From assembly GCA_016711125.1 (NCBI GenBank), contig JADJTQ010000005.1, positions 372,001 to 436,000 on the forward strand: 64,000 bases of DNA, written 5' to 3'. Positions 27,905 through 38,451 of this stretch are shown here, in pieces (the first letter of the stretch is position 1; every line of letters begins with the position of its first letter). The position numbers and the translations under genes were made by a program. The notes under the pieces were generated by a model. That model made no database searches. It was not told the DNA's origin and saw only the letters and a list, made by a program, of their open reading frames with translations. The DNA is from Saprospiraceae bacterium (GTDB lineage: Bacteria; Bacteroidota; Bacteroidia; Chitinophagales; Saprospiraceae).

Positions 27905-29604
27905 ATGGATATACTTAGATATTACGCTGAAGTAAATGATATGATCAAGCAAGGAGAATTGAATTTACTTTCATCCTTACAAATCGACAAACCAGAATGT
28001 TTTAATTGGGTCGAAGACATTTTCTATCCGTTGAATGTTCTTGGGCATGGGAATTCAGATGCGTTGATATGGAAATATAAGGACCTTAAAAAGGTATTTT
28101 CATTTGAAGCTATTTATAATGCTTCAAATCAATTGGTTAATTTTATCAGAAGGCTTGGTGGTCAAAAGGGAGATACTCTTTATTCAGTTTTGCCACTGGT
28201 CCCCGAAAACTGGATAAGTTTATTATCCGCCATTAAGGGAGGTTTCATAATAATGCCAACCGCTACGAATCTGACAACTTATGACCTCTTGCAAAGACTA
28301 AATACAGTTCTACCTAAAATGATTATTGCGCACATGAGCCAAGCTGATCTAATTGATGAGGCAGAAAAGAATCATGGCGGACAAATAGAATTAAAAATTA
28401 TTGTTGGAGGTGAAAAAGAAGGGTGGTGTAATTTTGAAGATATTTATAGTGAGGAAATAGAGGCTAGTTCGGTGGGAACTAAATCGGATGATCCTTTTTT
28501 ATATTTCTTTACTTCAGGAACAACAGGGTTGCCTAAAATTGTTGTTCATACGCATTTTACTTATCCTTTTGGGCATTTAACTACATCTTCTTGGTTGGGA
28601 TGCTACCGAGGAGATATTCATTATAATATTTCTTCACCTGGTTGGGCAAAATTTGCTTGGAGTAGTTTTTTTGCTCCTTGGAATTGTGGGGCAACAATAT
28701 TGGCCTATCAAACCGACAGTTTCATTGCAAAAGAACAATTGCAGGCGATGGAAACTTTTAGGGTGTCGACCTTTTGTGGATCGCCTACGGTAATAAGAAT
28801 GCTGATTCAGGAAGATATAAATAAATACAAATTAAGTCTCAGATCATGTTGTGCTGCCGGAGAACCATTGAACCCAGAAGTAATCGAAAAATGGAAAAAA
28901 GCTACAGGTGTAATTATTCGTGATGGATATGGACAAACCGAAACAACTGCTTTGATTTGTAATTTTTTGGGAAACCACTTGAAACCTGGTTCAATGGGAA
29001 TACCTAGTTTTTTATATGACATAGGAATTTTTGATGATGATGGCCATGAGGTATCTCTCTTTGAAGAGGGAATAATTTGTGTACGACTAGAGAGCAAAAA
29101 AAACAATGGACTATTTATTGAATACCTGGATGATAAGGAACGAACTTCAGATGTGTTCAAGCATAATTTGTACTATACAGGTGATAAGGCATATAAAGAT
29201 GAGGATGGCTATATCTGGTTTGTAGGTAGAAATGATGATATGATCAAGGCATCCGGATATAGAATTGGCCCTTTTGAAGTGGAAAGTGCACTTATAGAAC
29301 ATGAAGATATCATAGAGTCTGCAGTGGTAGCAAGCCCTCACGCAACAAGGGGTACGTAGTCAAGGCATTCATTATGCTTCGCGAAGGTGTCAAACCAAGT
29401 AAGATCTTAGCCGATCATATTTTTTCATTTGCTGAACATCGACTAACAAAATACAAAGTACCGAGAATAATAGAGTTTCCTGATTCCTTACCGAAGACGA
29501 TTAGTGGTAAAATCAGAAGGATAGAACTCAGAATTAATGAAGCTAGCCATCGACAAAATCCAATGAATAAGGAACATGAATATTTCCACAGAAAACATAA
29601 GTAA
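27905..29604 (+). pseudogene. Acyl-CoA synthetase (AMP-binding, medium-chain ACSM-like), one frameshift
   Basis: The first frame (ATG 27905) has the adenylation motifs in order: YFFTSGTTGLPKIVVHTH (P-loop, A3), RDGYGQTETTALICN (A5), YYTGDKAYKDEDGYIWFVGR (A7) and DDMIKASGYRIGPFEVESAL (A8). It stops at 29359 after SPHATRGT. One base added in the GGGG run near 29350 gives YVVKAFIMLREGV, the normal continuation, and leads to the A10 Lys region PKTISGKIRRIEL. The total is about 565 residues. It should activate a carboxylic acid to its CoA thioester through an acyl-AMP. No beta-oxidation gene is adjacent. Confidence 0.85.
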
Positions 29605-30062
29605 ATGCAGCTAACACACACTGGGGTGATGGGGACAGACGTGCAAGATTGAATATACGTACATCTATAGCACTTGAGCAGACTGACAGGTTCGTCCTCC
29701 GAAATCCCCCACTGCGCCAAGCGTGAAACCGCGAGGCATAAGTAGAAAAATGGAAGAGACATTAAAAACAATAAAATACAAGGGTGCGTAGTTTTTCAAA
29801 AGCTTTATGTTTCGTCTTTTATCCGTTTACCAAAAGATCGACTCAAGCCGGGACAACTTGCATATCCACAAATGAAACATTATAGATTTTCAAATGTCGT
29901 TGACATTTGAAAGTCATGACCCCAATATTTATGATCAGCTAATGAGCTTTGCTGATAAATTTAAGTATTGTCAGTTTATAGTGAGGATCTCCATGACGAT
30001 TATGACGCTCCGAGCAGCTTTGGATACCCTTAATTAATGATTAGATATGATTAGATAATAAA
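29605..30062. other. Intergenic region with one hairpin
   Basis: A 458-bp gap with no recognisable gene. It contains a perfect hairpin TTCAAATGTC/GACATTTGAA with a 3-base loop at 29889-29911, without a T-run, possibly an operator or the end of a decayed element. A short direct duplication ATTAGATATGATTAGATA lies close to 30040-30057. Confidence 0.4.
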
Positions 30063-30429
30063 ATGAATGCTTTGAACACTACTCCTCGGTACTAAGTATT
30101 ATCCCTGCCTTACCCTCTTCAGACATTCACGCGACTGGAATGGTATGAAAAATACACAGGCTTTAAATATTACTTCGGCGACAATGGCTATGCCGGTCTG
30201 CAAAGAGATGGTCGCGAATTGCATTTGCAATTTCACTGTGGAAACGAGGATGACCCTATAGCAGGAGAATCAGTAATGAAAGGCTTTGTTGCGAATATTA
30301 AACCTTATCATGATGAGTTTGTGGAGCGGGTACGATTGAGAATTACAAATGGATACACCATGGGGTACTCATGAATTTGATTTTCGTGATTTGAATGGAA
30401 ATACCATCTTCATAGTGCAAGATGTTTAG
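30063..30429 (+). pseudogene. Remnant VOC-family (glyoxalase/bleomycin-resistance-like) gene
   Basis: Three frames assemble one VOC protein of about 120 residues. ATG 30063 opens MNALNTTP. A second frame reads VLSIIPALPSSDIHATG, the family opening. The third reads RLEWYEKYTGFKYYFGDNGY, AGLQRDGRELHLQFHCG and EDDPIAGESVMKGFVANIKP. A last shift near 30345 gives TPWGTHEFDFRDLNGNTIFI and a TAG at 30427. The conserved FRDLNGN is the usual metal-side Glu/Asp strand. With three breaks in 370 bp it is either decayed or badly sequenced. A full VOC gene lies at 37960. Confidence 0.7.
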
Positions 30430-30914
30430 GAGGCTGTTGAAAAACTCACTTCGAGTGGATTTAGATGATAAAATGGATTTCTACTCTTACCTGACTCCTC
30501 CGTTCTCATCTCTCCCGGCTTTGCTCAGACCCTACTGGTAACCTTGGAAAAATTGCTCTGGATTACATCCGGAGTCTTTTAGCTGGAATTCCTATGGGGC
30601 GAGAAGTTTGATCATCAGTCAGGATACAGTTTGAGCCTTAATTGAATCTTTTTTTGTCTCTTCTTAAGAGATTACAATCCCCATCTTATGTACGGAAACG
30701 ATAGTTTTCATATTTTTTTGTATTCAGGAAGACCTTTTTATGTCCGATAGGTGTAAGTGGGCCTTAAGACAAACTGTAGTAAGTATGATGCAACCAAAAA
30801 AATATTCGGCATAACGTGCCAGGATTTCCGAACTTCATGTATCCCTAAAACATTGTGGTAATGCTATGGACGACATTGCCTGACATGAAACTATAGTGTA
30901 ACAAAACCTGGAAA
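30430..30914. other. Intergenic region upstream of AraC-type gene
   Basis: These 485 bases hold no readable gene on either strand. The first bases (GGAGGCTGTTGAAAAACTC) look like the outer end of some insertion sequences, but no partner end is visible. The last part carries CCAGGATTTCCGAACTTCAT, shared with 27848-27882. Confidence 0.35.
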
Positions 30915-31829
30915 ATGGAAAAGATTAGAACATTAAAGAAAAAGGAAATTCTGAACATTGAAACACTCGAGATGTTCGAACGGATCATTAATAGGAATCC
31001 AGACCAGCGTGATATTGACCTGATGGTCATGCCGGGAACGCTTGAAGACAAGCATAAAAACTGTGAAACCATTCCGGCACTGAGAAGACAGTTTAACCTG
31101 ATATACTTGCTGCTGGAGGGCGAGCATGATGTAAAACTTGGAGCCGACCACTTGCAATTAAATCCCAATGACCTGGTCATCGTTCCTGAAAATATGCTTT
31201 ACGCCAGCGACCATATAAAAGACTGCAGGGGCTTCTGCATCCATTTCAAAACTGAATTTTTAAAACCGCAAATCTCAAAACAACTTACCGAGGAGTTTCC
31301 GTATTTTCATTTTGATGCACCACATATTATTAATCTGAATCAGAATGAAAGTGAACTAATACAAACCTCGTTCAAAAATATCATTGAGGAATACGACCGG
31401 ACTTCGACTGAAAAGAATTTTCTTCTTTGTAATCTCATCCTAATTTTACTACTGAGGGTTCGTGAAATATACAGAACACGGGTGCTGGAGTTGAAGAAGA
31501 ACACTGGCAGACGAGAACAAATAGCAAATAATTTCAAACTTTTGGTGGAGAAACAATTTATTGAAACCCGAACTGTAAATGAGTATGCTAAAATGTTACA
31601 CATCTCACCGAAGCATCTTTCGGAGGTTGTAGGCCAAACATTCGGTCGTTCACCATTGCAGATTATTCATGACATTCTACTACTCGAAGCAAAAGTTCAG
31701 TTGCGGTCAACTAATAAGTCGGTTTCAGAAATTGCCTTCTACCTGCAGTTTGACGACTCGCCGCACTTTACGCATTTTATTAAAAGGAGGACCGGCTTTT
31801 CACCGCAGGAGCTTCGTAAGAAGCTCTGA
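30915..31829 (+). CDS. AraC-family transcriptional regulator
   Basis: A 304-residue protein. The N-terminal 190 residues are a cupin-type sensor (FNLIYLLLEGEHDVKLGADH, LQLNPNDLVIVPENMLYASD, GFCIHFKTEFL). The C-terminal 110 residues are the double HTH: RTVNEYAKMLHISPKHLSEV for the first helix-turn-helix and SVSEIAFYLQFDDSPHFTHF with IKRRTGFSPQELRKKL for the second. The ligand is unknown. It precedes a broken cupin gene and a DoxX-like gene on the same strand, which are plausible targets. Confidence 0.9.
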   Translation: MEKIRTLKKKEILNIETLEMFERIINRNPDQRDIDLMVMPGTLEDKHKNCETIPALRRQFNLIYLLLEGEHDVKLGADHLQLNPNDLVIVPENMLYASDHIKDCRGFCIHFKTEFLKPQISKQLTEEFPYFHFDAPHIINLNQNESELIQTSFKNIIEEYDRTSTEKNFLLCNLILILLLRVREIYRTRVLELKKNTGRREQIANNFKLLVEKQFIETRTVNEYAKMLHISPKHLSEVVGQTFGRSPLQIIHDILLLEAKVQLRSTNKSVSEIAFYLQFDDSPHFTHFIKRRTGFSPQELRKKL

Positions 31830-31914
31830 ATAATACATCACTAACCGAAATTTTTACAATTCCTTTCCGGAAATGTTGTCTTTATTTGTAGAGTAATAAA
31901 GTGAATAAAAGATC

Positions 31915-32294
31915 ATGAAACAAGCAGCAAACAGTACTAGAATGGCGGAATGGAAAAATTTTGATAAACCCGATGAAGTCCGCGAATTTCCGAAGGGAAG
32001 ACTTGAACTGATAAGAGTAGGAGGTGCAACAATTGGTCGTGGTATTTTGAACCAGGATGGAGATGGGCAACTTCTGTTCAGCCGTTAGCGAAAACCCACA
32101 GTTGCGAGGCACCACATTTTCAATATCATGTATCTGGTATCCTTCGGATAAAGATGGATGACGGAACTGAATTTGACTGCAAACCAGGTGATGTCTCACT
32201 GTTGCCATCGGGTCATGATGCCTGGACTGTCGGCGAGGAACCGGCAATTGTTATTGATTTTCAAGGCATGATTGATTACGCAAAACATCTTTAG
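31915..32294 (+). pseudogene. Cupin-domain protein, frameshifted
   Basis: ATG 31915 opens a frame with MAEWKNFDKPDEVREFPKGR and GGATIGRGIL, stopping at TAG 32086. Adding one T to the TTTT run near 32040 switches to FEPGWRWATSVQPLAKTHSC, EAPHFQYHVSGILRIKMDDG and TEFDCKPGDVSLLPSGHDAW, ending DFQGMIDYAKHL at 32294. The product would be about 126 residues, normal for this small cupin family, with the metal-ligand-like His in PHFQYH and SGHDAW. It lies 85 bp behind the AraC gene. Confidence 0.8.
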
Positions 32295-32544
32295 ATCGAT
32301 TTCGTGTCGATGAAGATGGAATACCTCTACAAACGGCAATTTTATTTCTGTAGTTTGGCATTACTCTTTTGTAGCGATTGTGCATTTCTTCATATGTCAG
32401 AACGTCGTTAATCTTCCAGGTAGAACTTCTATGCAAATTACAGTACCATTTTATTAGTGATCGTGTTAAGACTTTATGTATTTTTAGTCACAAATCCGGG
32501 GATGACCGCTATTTAGATTAATTAGTCACTTAAAGTGGTACAGA

Positions 32545-32916
32545 ATGAATATTGTACTTTGGGTTCTTCAGGTATTGCTTGCCCTGCATACTATTATGGG
32601 TGCACTATGGAAGTTTTCCAATTCGGAGCAAACCGTACCGTCCCTTAGTTCCATTCCACACAGCATTTGGCTGACACTGAGCGTGATTGAGTTGCTTTGT
32701 AGCTTGGGTTTGATCCTTGCAGCATTTAATAAGTCTCTCGGTAGATTGGTGCCTATGGCGGCAATCGTCATAGCCATTGAAATGTGTTTCTTTTCCGTAG
32801 TACATCTTACTGCTGGTGATTCAGAGCATAGTCAAATGATTTATTGGCTTGTGGTGGCAGCGATATGTGGGTTAATCGCTTATGGTAGGTTTGTAGTAAA
32901 ACCTATTTGCAAGTGA
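32545..32916 (+). CDS. DoxX-like small integral membrane protein
   Basis: A 123-residue protein with four membrane segments (VLWVLQVLLALHTIMGALWK, WLTLSVIELLCSLGLILAAF, LVPMAAIVIAIEMCFFSVVH, YWLVVAAICGLIAYGRF), the topology of the DoxX_2 group. DoxX-like proteins occur beside redox and stress genes, but the role of this one is not established. It lies 250 bp from the cupin remnant on the same strand. The frame is intact. Confidence 0.7.
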   Translation: MNIVLWVLQVLLALHTIMGALWKFSNSEQTVPSLSSIPHSIWLTLSVIELLCSLGLILAAFNKSLGRLVPMAAIVIAIEMCFFSVVHLTAGDSEHSQMIYWLVVAAICGLIAYGRFVVKPICK

Positions 32917-32995
32917 TACCGGGTGGGATGAATAAAATCAAAGCGATAAATGAATTTTCGCAGAAACAGTGTTATTAAAATTATAAACCTTTATT

Positions 32996-34213
32996 GTGCA
33001 AGCATTTTTTAATTGGATTTCTATTTTTCTGGCACTCTGCTTTATAAGTACTTTAATTACCTCATGTACCAGCGGCAGTCCGAAAGCGGATAGAGAAACT
33101 AATCTACAAAAGTCAAAATCTGGACAAATATATCAATGGACAGAAGCTGAGGGCAAAAGATTTCTTTCTGATATCCGGCAATCGATTACTACCACAAAGG
33201 CATGGACAAGCCGGGCTCAGGAAATTCGTTCTCAGATTTTGCAAGCAACGGGCTTGCAACCACTTCCGGAAAAATGTCCGCTTAATCCCATATATGGAGA
33301 AAAAAGGATATTTGACGGATATCAGGTTCAAAATGTAGCATTTGAAAGTCTACCTGGTGTCTATGTGACGGGGTCATTATATAGCCCTACTAAGATGCCG
33401 AAAGAGCCACCGGGCATATTGAGCCCTCATGGGCATTGGCCTAATCGAGACGATTACGGAAGATATCGCCCTGATGTCCAAAAAAGATGTGCGGCTATGT
33501 CTCGAATGGGTGCAGTTGTTTTCACTTACGACATGGTAGGTTATGGACAGCTTGCTGACTTTGGATGGGAGCATAAGCATCCTGAAACGATGAAGCTGCA
33601 AATTTGGAATGGTATTCGGGCGGTTGACTTTCTGATTTCACAGGGTGTCGATCCAAAACGAATTGCTTGTACCGGTGCTTCCGGTGGAGGCACGCAGACT
33701 TTTCATCTTGCGGCAGTAGATCCCAGGATTTATATTTCCGTTCCCGTAGTCATGGTATCTTATCGGCACTTTGGAGGTTGCATCTGTGAGCTGGGCAAAC
33801 CCATTCATGAAAATAAAGACTTCAAAACCAACAACGTTGAAATTGCAGCATGCATCGCACCCAAACCTTTGTTGCTGGTTTCTGTCGGCACAGACGCAAC
33901 AGAAACCACCCCTGAAGTTGAGTATCCTTTTATCAAATATATCTACGGGTTGTTTGGTAAACAAGAAATGGTGGAAAATGCACATCTTCCGGAGGATGAG
34001 CACGGATACGACTACAACAAACGAGCTGCCGTATATCCATTTCTGGCCAAACACCTGAACCTGGATCTTTCTATGGCAATGAATTCGGATGGAACGCTGA
34101 GGGAAGAAGGGATCATTATAGAGGAAATAGAAGACCTTTATCTATTTGATGAAAATACGCCCTTTCCTAAAAATGGCATCACAAATAATAGTGATATTGT
34201 CTGGGATTTTTAA
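32996..34213 (+). CDS. Lipoprotein alpha/beta hydrolase (acetyl-xylan-esterase-like)
   Basis: A 405-residue protein starting at GTG 32996. The leader FFNWISIFLALCFISTLITSC ends in a lipobox Cys, so it should be anchored in an outer membrane leaflet. The hydrolase core has GILSPHGHWPN (oxyanion HG-type loop), VVFTYDMVGYGQ, the nucleophile elbow CTGASGGGTQTF with Ser in GASGG, and the likely catalytic His in PEDEHGYDYNKRAAVYPFL. PKPLLLVSVGTDATETTP carries the probable acid. This pattern matches the Bacteroidota acetyl xylan esterase/dienelactone hydrolase-like group; the substrate is not known. It could deacetylate polysaccharide. Confidence 0.82.
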   Translation: MQAFFNWISIFLALCFISTLITSCTSGSPKADRETNLQKSKSGQIYQWTEAEGKRFLSDIRQSITTTKAWTSRAQEIRSQILQATGLQPLPEKCPLNPIYGEKRIFDGYQVQNVAFESLPGVYVTGSLYSPTKMPKEPPGILSPHGHWPNRDDYGRYRPDVQKRCAAMSRMGAVVFTYDMVGYGQLADFGWEHKHPETMKLQIWNGIRAVDFLISQGVDPKRIACTGASGGGTQTFHLAAVDPRIYISVPVVMVSYRHFGGCICELGKPIHENKDFKTNNVEIAACIAPKPLLLVSVGTDATETTPEVEYPFIKYIYGLFGKQEMVENAHLPEDEHGYDYNKRAAVYPFLAKHLNLDLSMAMNSDGTLREEGIIIEEIEDLYLFDENTPFPKNGITNNSDIVWDF

Positions 34214-34260
34214 TCTGGTTTGCAGTGTTCTAAATTTTAAATACGATGACTTGACCAAAC

Positions 34261-34826
34261 ATGAAACATGTAACAAGTAATTTTATTTTGCTCATTTCTG
34301 ACTTTGATATTAATTAGGTTAAGTCAAGGCCAATCAGCAAGTTTTGCCGAATCATTGGATGCGATCAATGGAACTGTCTCAGGAGTCTCTTCTCTAGATG
34401 TGACGGATTTTAATAAGGATGGGCTCATGGATGTGGTTCAGAAGGGGGGTTCACGCAAAGACGGGCGCTTTACCCTCGTCTGGTTCGAACAAGGTCAAAT
34501 CCGGTAAATTGTAAAAACAACATTTTACAATCTGATTACAATAAAGTCCATTGAGCCAAATTGGCCGATTTTGACAATGGATGGCGATCTTGATATCCTT
34601 TTTAAGCCATAACCATTGGAATCCATCCGGGAGATAAATGAATTACTTTAATGAAAAATGGGTGAATTTCGGAATTCAATCCAGGTTTCAGAGGGGAAAG
34701 GGATTTATTCGGGTGCTAATGGCTGATATAGTTGGTGATGTAGATATAGATATTATTGCAGAAGATAAATATGCTCAGGATGCAAGGCCCTGGTATTATG
34801 AAAACTTACGTAAAAAAATTGAGTGA
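34261..34826 (+). pseudogene. Decayed FG-GAP/VCBS-repeat exported protein
   Basis: ATG 34261 opens a leader-like stretch (MKHVTSNFILLIS), then frames change. A later frame has DVTDFNKDGLMDVVQKGGSR and FTLVWFEQG, which is one VCBS/FG-GAP blade. After 34630 another frame reads VLMADIVGDVDIDIIAED and RPWYYENL, a second blade. Intact members are several hundred residues, so most blades are missing here. It is likely a true remnant, since more than single-base repair is needed. Confidence 0.6.
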
Positions 34827-34936
34827 ATTGACGGATGTCATGCATGGAATAGAATGACATACTACTCCTACTCACATATGGATCTTGAATTCACAACGAA
34901 GTATGACCATTCTCTGATTTCCTTGCGGATTTCCAT

Positions 34937-37573
34937 TTACCGATTTGCTATTCCTTTGCCAATTACGATTTTCTGAGGCTTGATTTCTCCGGATACTACT
35001 TCCAGACTTGCTTTTTCACCCCGCAGATGCACGAGCCCATATCCACTGTCGGTCGCTAGGAAACAAGAGAAATCACCAATTTTAGAATCGACATACAGTA
35101 TTCGTTCAACGGCATCATAAAATAATCCGGTAAGACCCTGGATCATGCCATAACTGGACATGGCCCTGGCATACCAGCTACCACATTCATATTCGTTAAA
35201 AGGATTACGCACGATGCCCGTATAGCGATCTCTACATGCTTGCACGATATCCAAGCCTTCTCTCGGGTGTCCCATTAACATCAGGTGAGCTGCAACCTGA
35301 TATTCAATACCAGTCCATACTTCATTAGAATATACAAAGGGAAGGGACAGTTTTCCTCCCTTCGGCCAGGAGCAAAGGAGTAGCCCGGCCTCCTCACCCA
35401 TAGCAAAAGATGGTCGCTGCGGATTGATATGCGTACTTAAATCCTCCTTTAAATTATATTTATGCACCGCCAATAAATGACTACCGATTTTTTCTGAAGC
35501 AATGATATCCGGTAGTCCACACATACGGGCGATCCACATGCCTAAAATACCATCAGAAAGACATCCGGTACCATATTGATATTTAGGTCCTTCTTTCTGT
35601 AGAAGTTGGAGAGCTTCTTCCGAATATATCCCTCCCATGGATATTTTCGATGCTTCTACCGGATTCGCCGCATTCAATCCTTCGACCCGTATTTTCTGAA
35701 TAAAATATTCGCCATCGAATAATTCATTTTCGAGTCGGTTAATACTTTTTTCTAATAATGTTTTATAGCTACTGGCATCCTGATTTAAATGCTTGGTCAT
35801 TTCGATGAAAGCATATAAAGCACCCAGGTAAAAGCTGGTGCACATCCCATCAGGTCCCCAGAATTCAATGTCGTAGGTGTTGTGATGCGGCTCCTCCAGG
35901 GCACCGGAATGTCGGGGATCCCAAGTTTTGATGCAATAATCGAGACTGGCTTTTACCATGGGGTACATTTTTGCAATCCACTCGTTATCGCCACTGATTC
36001 GCCATTCGCGATATACTTTCATGATACCTCCTAACTGGCCGTCAGCGGCCGCATGAAAGCCATGATCTACTGGCCGGATGGGCAGGTTTGCCCGGAAGGT
36101 TTGGTGACCTTCACTATTTTGACTTTCGCAAAATTCAGTGTGACGGAGACTACGTTCCAGACTGGGAAACAGGTGGGGAATAGCCTGGGCGTAATTCCAA
36201 ACATGAGTGCACGAACCATGGCAACACCCCCAATTATCGCCGGAGCCCTCGTACGTATAAAATCGCCCATCATACTGACGCATTACGGTGGTCGATTTGA
36301 GGATAGTCAGATTAGCCGCGATAGCCTCCATGACTTCTGCGGGCAGGGTGCTGGCGTAGAATGTATCCGAAAATAGTTTGGACTTTTGGTATAGATCCGC
36401 GTAGTTTTGTAACCAATAATTACAGACCTCTTGAATATTTTTGAACCTACTGGCGTACCACGGTTTATAAAAGGGAGCCTCAAAATTTTTATCGAAAATA
36501 GCCAGGTCCTTTTCGGGGGGAGATGGACAACAGTCTGAATTTCCGGAGCAAGGAGCTTCTTCCGGATCATTTCCATGTGTTTTATTTGAGTCCGGTACGT
36601 ACCAGGCAAAAAGGATTTTTATTCTTTTCCTTGCACCGGGATTTAAATTAAAAGGAATAAATAGGGATGCACCAGGTGCATCATTCTCCACCGGAATATG
36701 ATCGGTGCTCTGCCCTCCATTGAAGGAATTCCAAAGCATGGTCATCGGGTCGAACCAACCGCCCCTAAACCAACAGTGATCGACAGTTGCCGGTTCATTC
36801 GCAAAAATGGCAAAATCCGCTTTTAGATGCGGTTGTTCTTCGGTGCCCTTTTCAGACAATATAAATCCATTGGTATGGGTGCCAATGCTATTTTTTCCAT
36901 TGTTTACCTGGATGAAATTTTTTGCATTGTAGGAAAAAATGCCTTCCAATTTTTCGTTCGAATTGTTGGAAAGTTCATATTCGATGGCACCCACGGGCAA
37001 AGAGGCGTTGTCAGGATCTCCTGGGATAAATGGACTCCAAGAGGTTACCCTGGCTTGTAGCGGTATGTTACTATCCTCTAAATCCAGATCGGCAAAAGGA
37101 AATCGGGCCTTAAAGCTGGCGTTATGAAAACGGGGTAATCCATAATTCTGCTCTCCCAATCCATTACCAGCGCCCCGTATTCCGAATTTTTTCCAATTCG
37201 GTACCGGACCTTCAATCACCCGGGCTGAATTTTCCAGGCCCTTAATGGTGACCGCCGCAAACATAACCGGGCTATTAAATAGCTCGGGGGCATGCCGGAT
37301 CGACATATGCGAAATAGCTCCAGTGCCTTCAAAACAAAACATACCGGCGCCAATCCCCCCAATGGGAAAAGCTATGCGATCCAGGTTGTCCCCTTGATAA
37401 ATGCCATTATATTGTCGCTTCGCCACGGTAACTGAAGACGATGATTTCTCCACCTTTTCATTTTCCGAAATTCCAGATGTCTCTTTTAGTATCATCGTAG
37501 AGACGAACCCGGCGCCAACGCCACTGGTACCCAAATCTTTAATGAAGTCCCGTCTTTTGGTTTTATTAGCCAT
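34937..37573 (-). CDS. GH116-like glycosidase with Tat signal (DUF608/glucosylceramidase type)
   Basis: An 878-residue intact protein. The N terminus TKRRDFIKDLGTSGVGAGFV is a twin-arginine leader. The N-terminal beta domain has AFPIGGIGAGMFCFEGTGAI. The C-terminal (alpha/alpha)6 domain has CTHVWNYAQAIPHLFPSLER, HNTYDIEFWGPDGMCTSFYL, CLSDGILGMWIARMCGLPDI and FAMGEEAGLLLCSWP with NEVWTGIEYQVAAHLMLMG. This order matches GH116 (bacterial beta-glucosidases and GBA2). The acid and nucleophile are presumably in the NTYD and SDGILGMW blocks, but I did not verify the residues. It should cleave beta-linked glucose, xylose or similar glycosides in the periplasm. Confidence 0.87.
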   Translation of the reverse strand: MANKTKRRDFIKDLGTSGVGAGFVSTMILKETSGISENEKVEKSSSSVTVAKRQYNGIYQGDNLDRIAFPIGGIGAGMFCFEGTGAISHMSIRHAPELFNSPVMFAAVTIKGLENSARVIEGPVPNWKKFGIRGAGNGLGEQNYGLPRFHNASFKARFPFADLDLEDSNIPLQARVTSWSPFIPGDPDNASLPVGAIEYELSNNSNEKLEGIFSYNAKNFIQVNNGKNSIGTHTNGFILSEKGTEEQPHLKADFAIFANEPATVDHCWFRGGWFDPMTMLWNSFNGGQSTDHIPVENDAPGASLFIPFNLNPGARKRIKILFAWYVPDSNKTHGNDPEEAPCSGNSDCCPSPPEKDLAIFDKNFEAPFYKPWYASRFKNIQEVCNYWLQNYADLYQKSKLFSDTFYASTLPAEVMEAIAANLTILKSTTVMRQYDGRFYTYEGSGDNWGCCHGSCTHVWNYAQAIPHLFPSLERSLRHTEFCESQNSEGHQTFRANLPIRPVDHGFHAAADGQLGGIMKVYREWRISGDNEWIAKMYPMVKASLDYCIKTWDPRHSGALEEPHHNTYDIEFWGPDGMCTSFYLGALYAFIEMTKHLNQDASSYKTLLEKSINRLENELFDGEYFIQKIRVEGLNAANPVEASKISMGGIYSEEALQLLQKEGPKYQYGTGCLSDGILGMWIARMCGLPDIIASEKIGSHLLAVHKYNLKEDLSTHINPQRPSFAMGEEAGLLLCSWPKGGKLSLPFVYSNEVWTGIEYQVAAHLMLMGHPREGLDIVQACRDRYTGIVRNPFNEYECGSWYARAMSSYGMIQGLTGLFYDAVERILYVDSKIGDFSCFLATDSGYGLVHLRGEKASLEVVSGEIKPQKIVIGKGIANR

Positions 37574-37959
37574 TCTAAGTCTTATTTAGATTTTACCGAT
37601 GCTGAAATATACGGATTTAGCTAAACAAAGGATATATTCAAGCATGAGAAGACCAATCGGGCTTTGGTGTTGGAATCTCATAATATATTTATCTGTAGCC
37701 TTGCTAGCAAGTCATTCCCGACTGGGTGTAAATGTTGAATCATCTTGTTGGCCGATATTTTTTACCAGGAGGCGGAAGGAAAAATGGAGGTCCTGCTCTC
37801 TTTCCACAAAATACTTATGGGGGAGGACATCTTCACCAGGGTGGCATAAGTGTAAGATTTGTTTGATTTCTTGATTGTAATCAATTTTTAGGTGGAGATA
37901 ATTCACCACTTTTGCACCGAAATAACAATTAGTCTTGAGTGAAATAATTTAATGTCATT
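37574..37959. other. Divergent intergenic region, GH116 / VOC
   Basis: A 386-bp region. A frame of about 90 codons on the plus strand exists but has unlikely composition (many Arg, Cys and Trp) and no homology-like motif, so I do not call it. No hairpin terminator or promoter is convincing. Confidence 0.4.
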
Positions 37960-38316
37960 ATGCTTACAGCCATTAATCCAAAGTTACCCATGCGTGACAA
38001 AACTGCCACCAGAGACTATTATTTGAATCAATTGAACTTTCAGGAATTTGGTAGTGCTGACCATGACGGTTACCTGATGGTGCAAAAAGACAATATTCAA
38101 ATCCATTTTTTTGAGTTCATAGAGCTGGATCCCAAGGAAAACTATGGACAAGTTTACATAAGAACAGACAATGTTGATCTATTGTATCAATCCTTTCTGG
38201 ACTATGGAACAGCCATACACCCAAATGGAAAATTGCAAGTTAAGCCCTGGGGACAAAAAGAATTTTCGGTTCTTGACCCGGACAACAATCTGCTGACTTT
38301 TGGACAAAGCTTGTGA
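37960..38316 (+). CDS. VOC-family (bleomycin resistance protein-like)
   Basis: A 118-residue single VOC domain. The first module reads NPKLPMRDKTATRDYYLNQL and NFQEFGSADHDGYLMVQKDN with HFFEFIELDP (metal-side Glu/His region). The second reads NVDLLYQSFLDYG and QKEFSVLDPDNNLLTFGQSL. The ending KEFSVLDPDNNLLTFGQ is typical of bleomycin-resistance-type binding proteins, which sequester rather than react with the drug. Binding of bleomycin-like compounds is family knowledge; here it is unproven. It stands upstream of a chromate-type transporter. Confidence 0.85.
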   Translation: MLTAINPKLPMRDKTATRDYYLNQLNFQEFGSADHDGYLMVQKDNIQIHFFEFIELDPKENYGQVYIRTDNVDLLYQSFLDYGTAIHPNGKLQVKPWGQKEFSVLDPDNNLLTFGQSL

Positions 38317-38451
38317 TATGAATTTGACAACTTGACCCAGAAGCATGTTGATACATCTCTTACCTCTTGGTACGCCATGATTAAATGTAAAAATCGCAAC
38401 TTCCCTGAGGGCATGAACTCTGCTGCATCAGAATCTTAAGCGTGATTTAAA

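Noticed and set aside
30430..30460. Possible insertion-sequence end GGAGGCTGTTGAAAAACTC
   Set aside because: It resembles common IS ends, but no second end, target duplication or transposase remnant was found nearby.
37599..37874. 91-codon plus-strand frame
   Set aside because: It is rich in Arg, Cys and Trp, shows no domain, and sits in the divergent promoter region of the GH116 and VOC genes.
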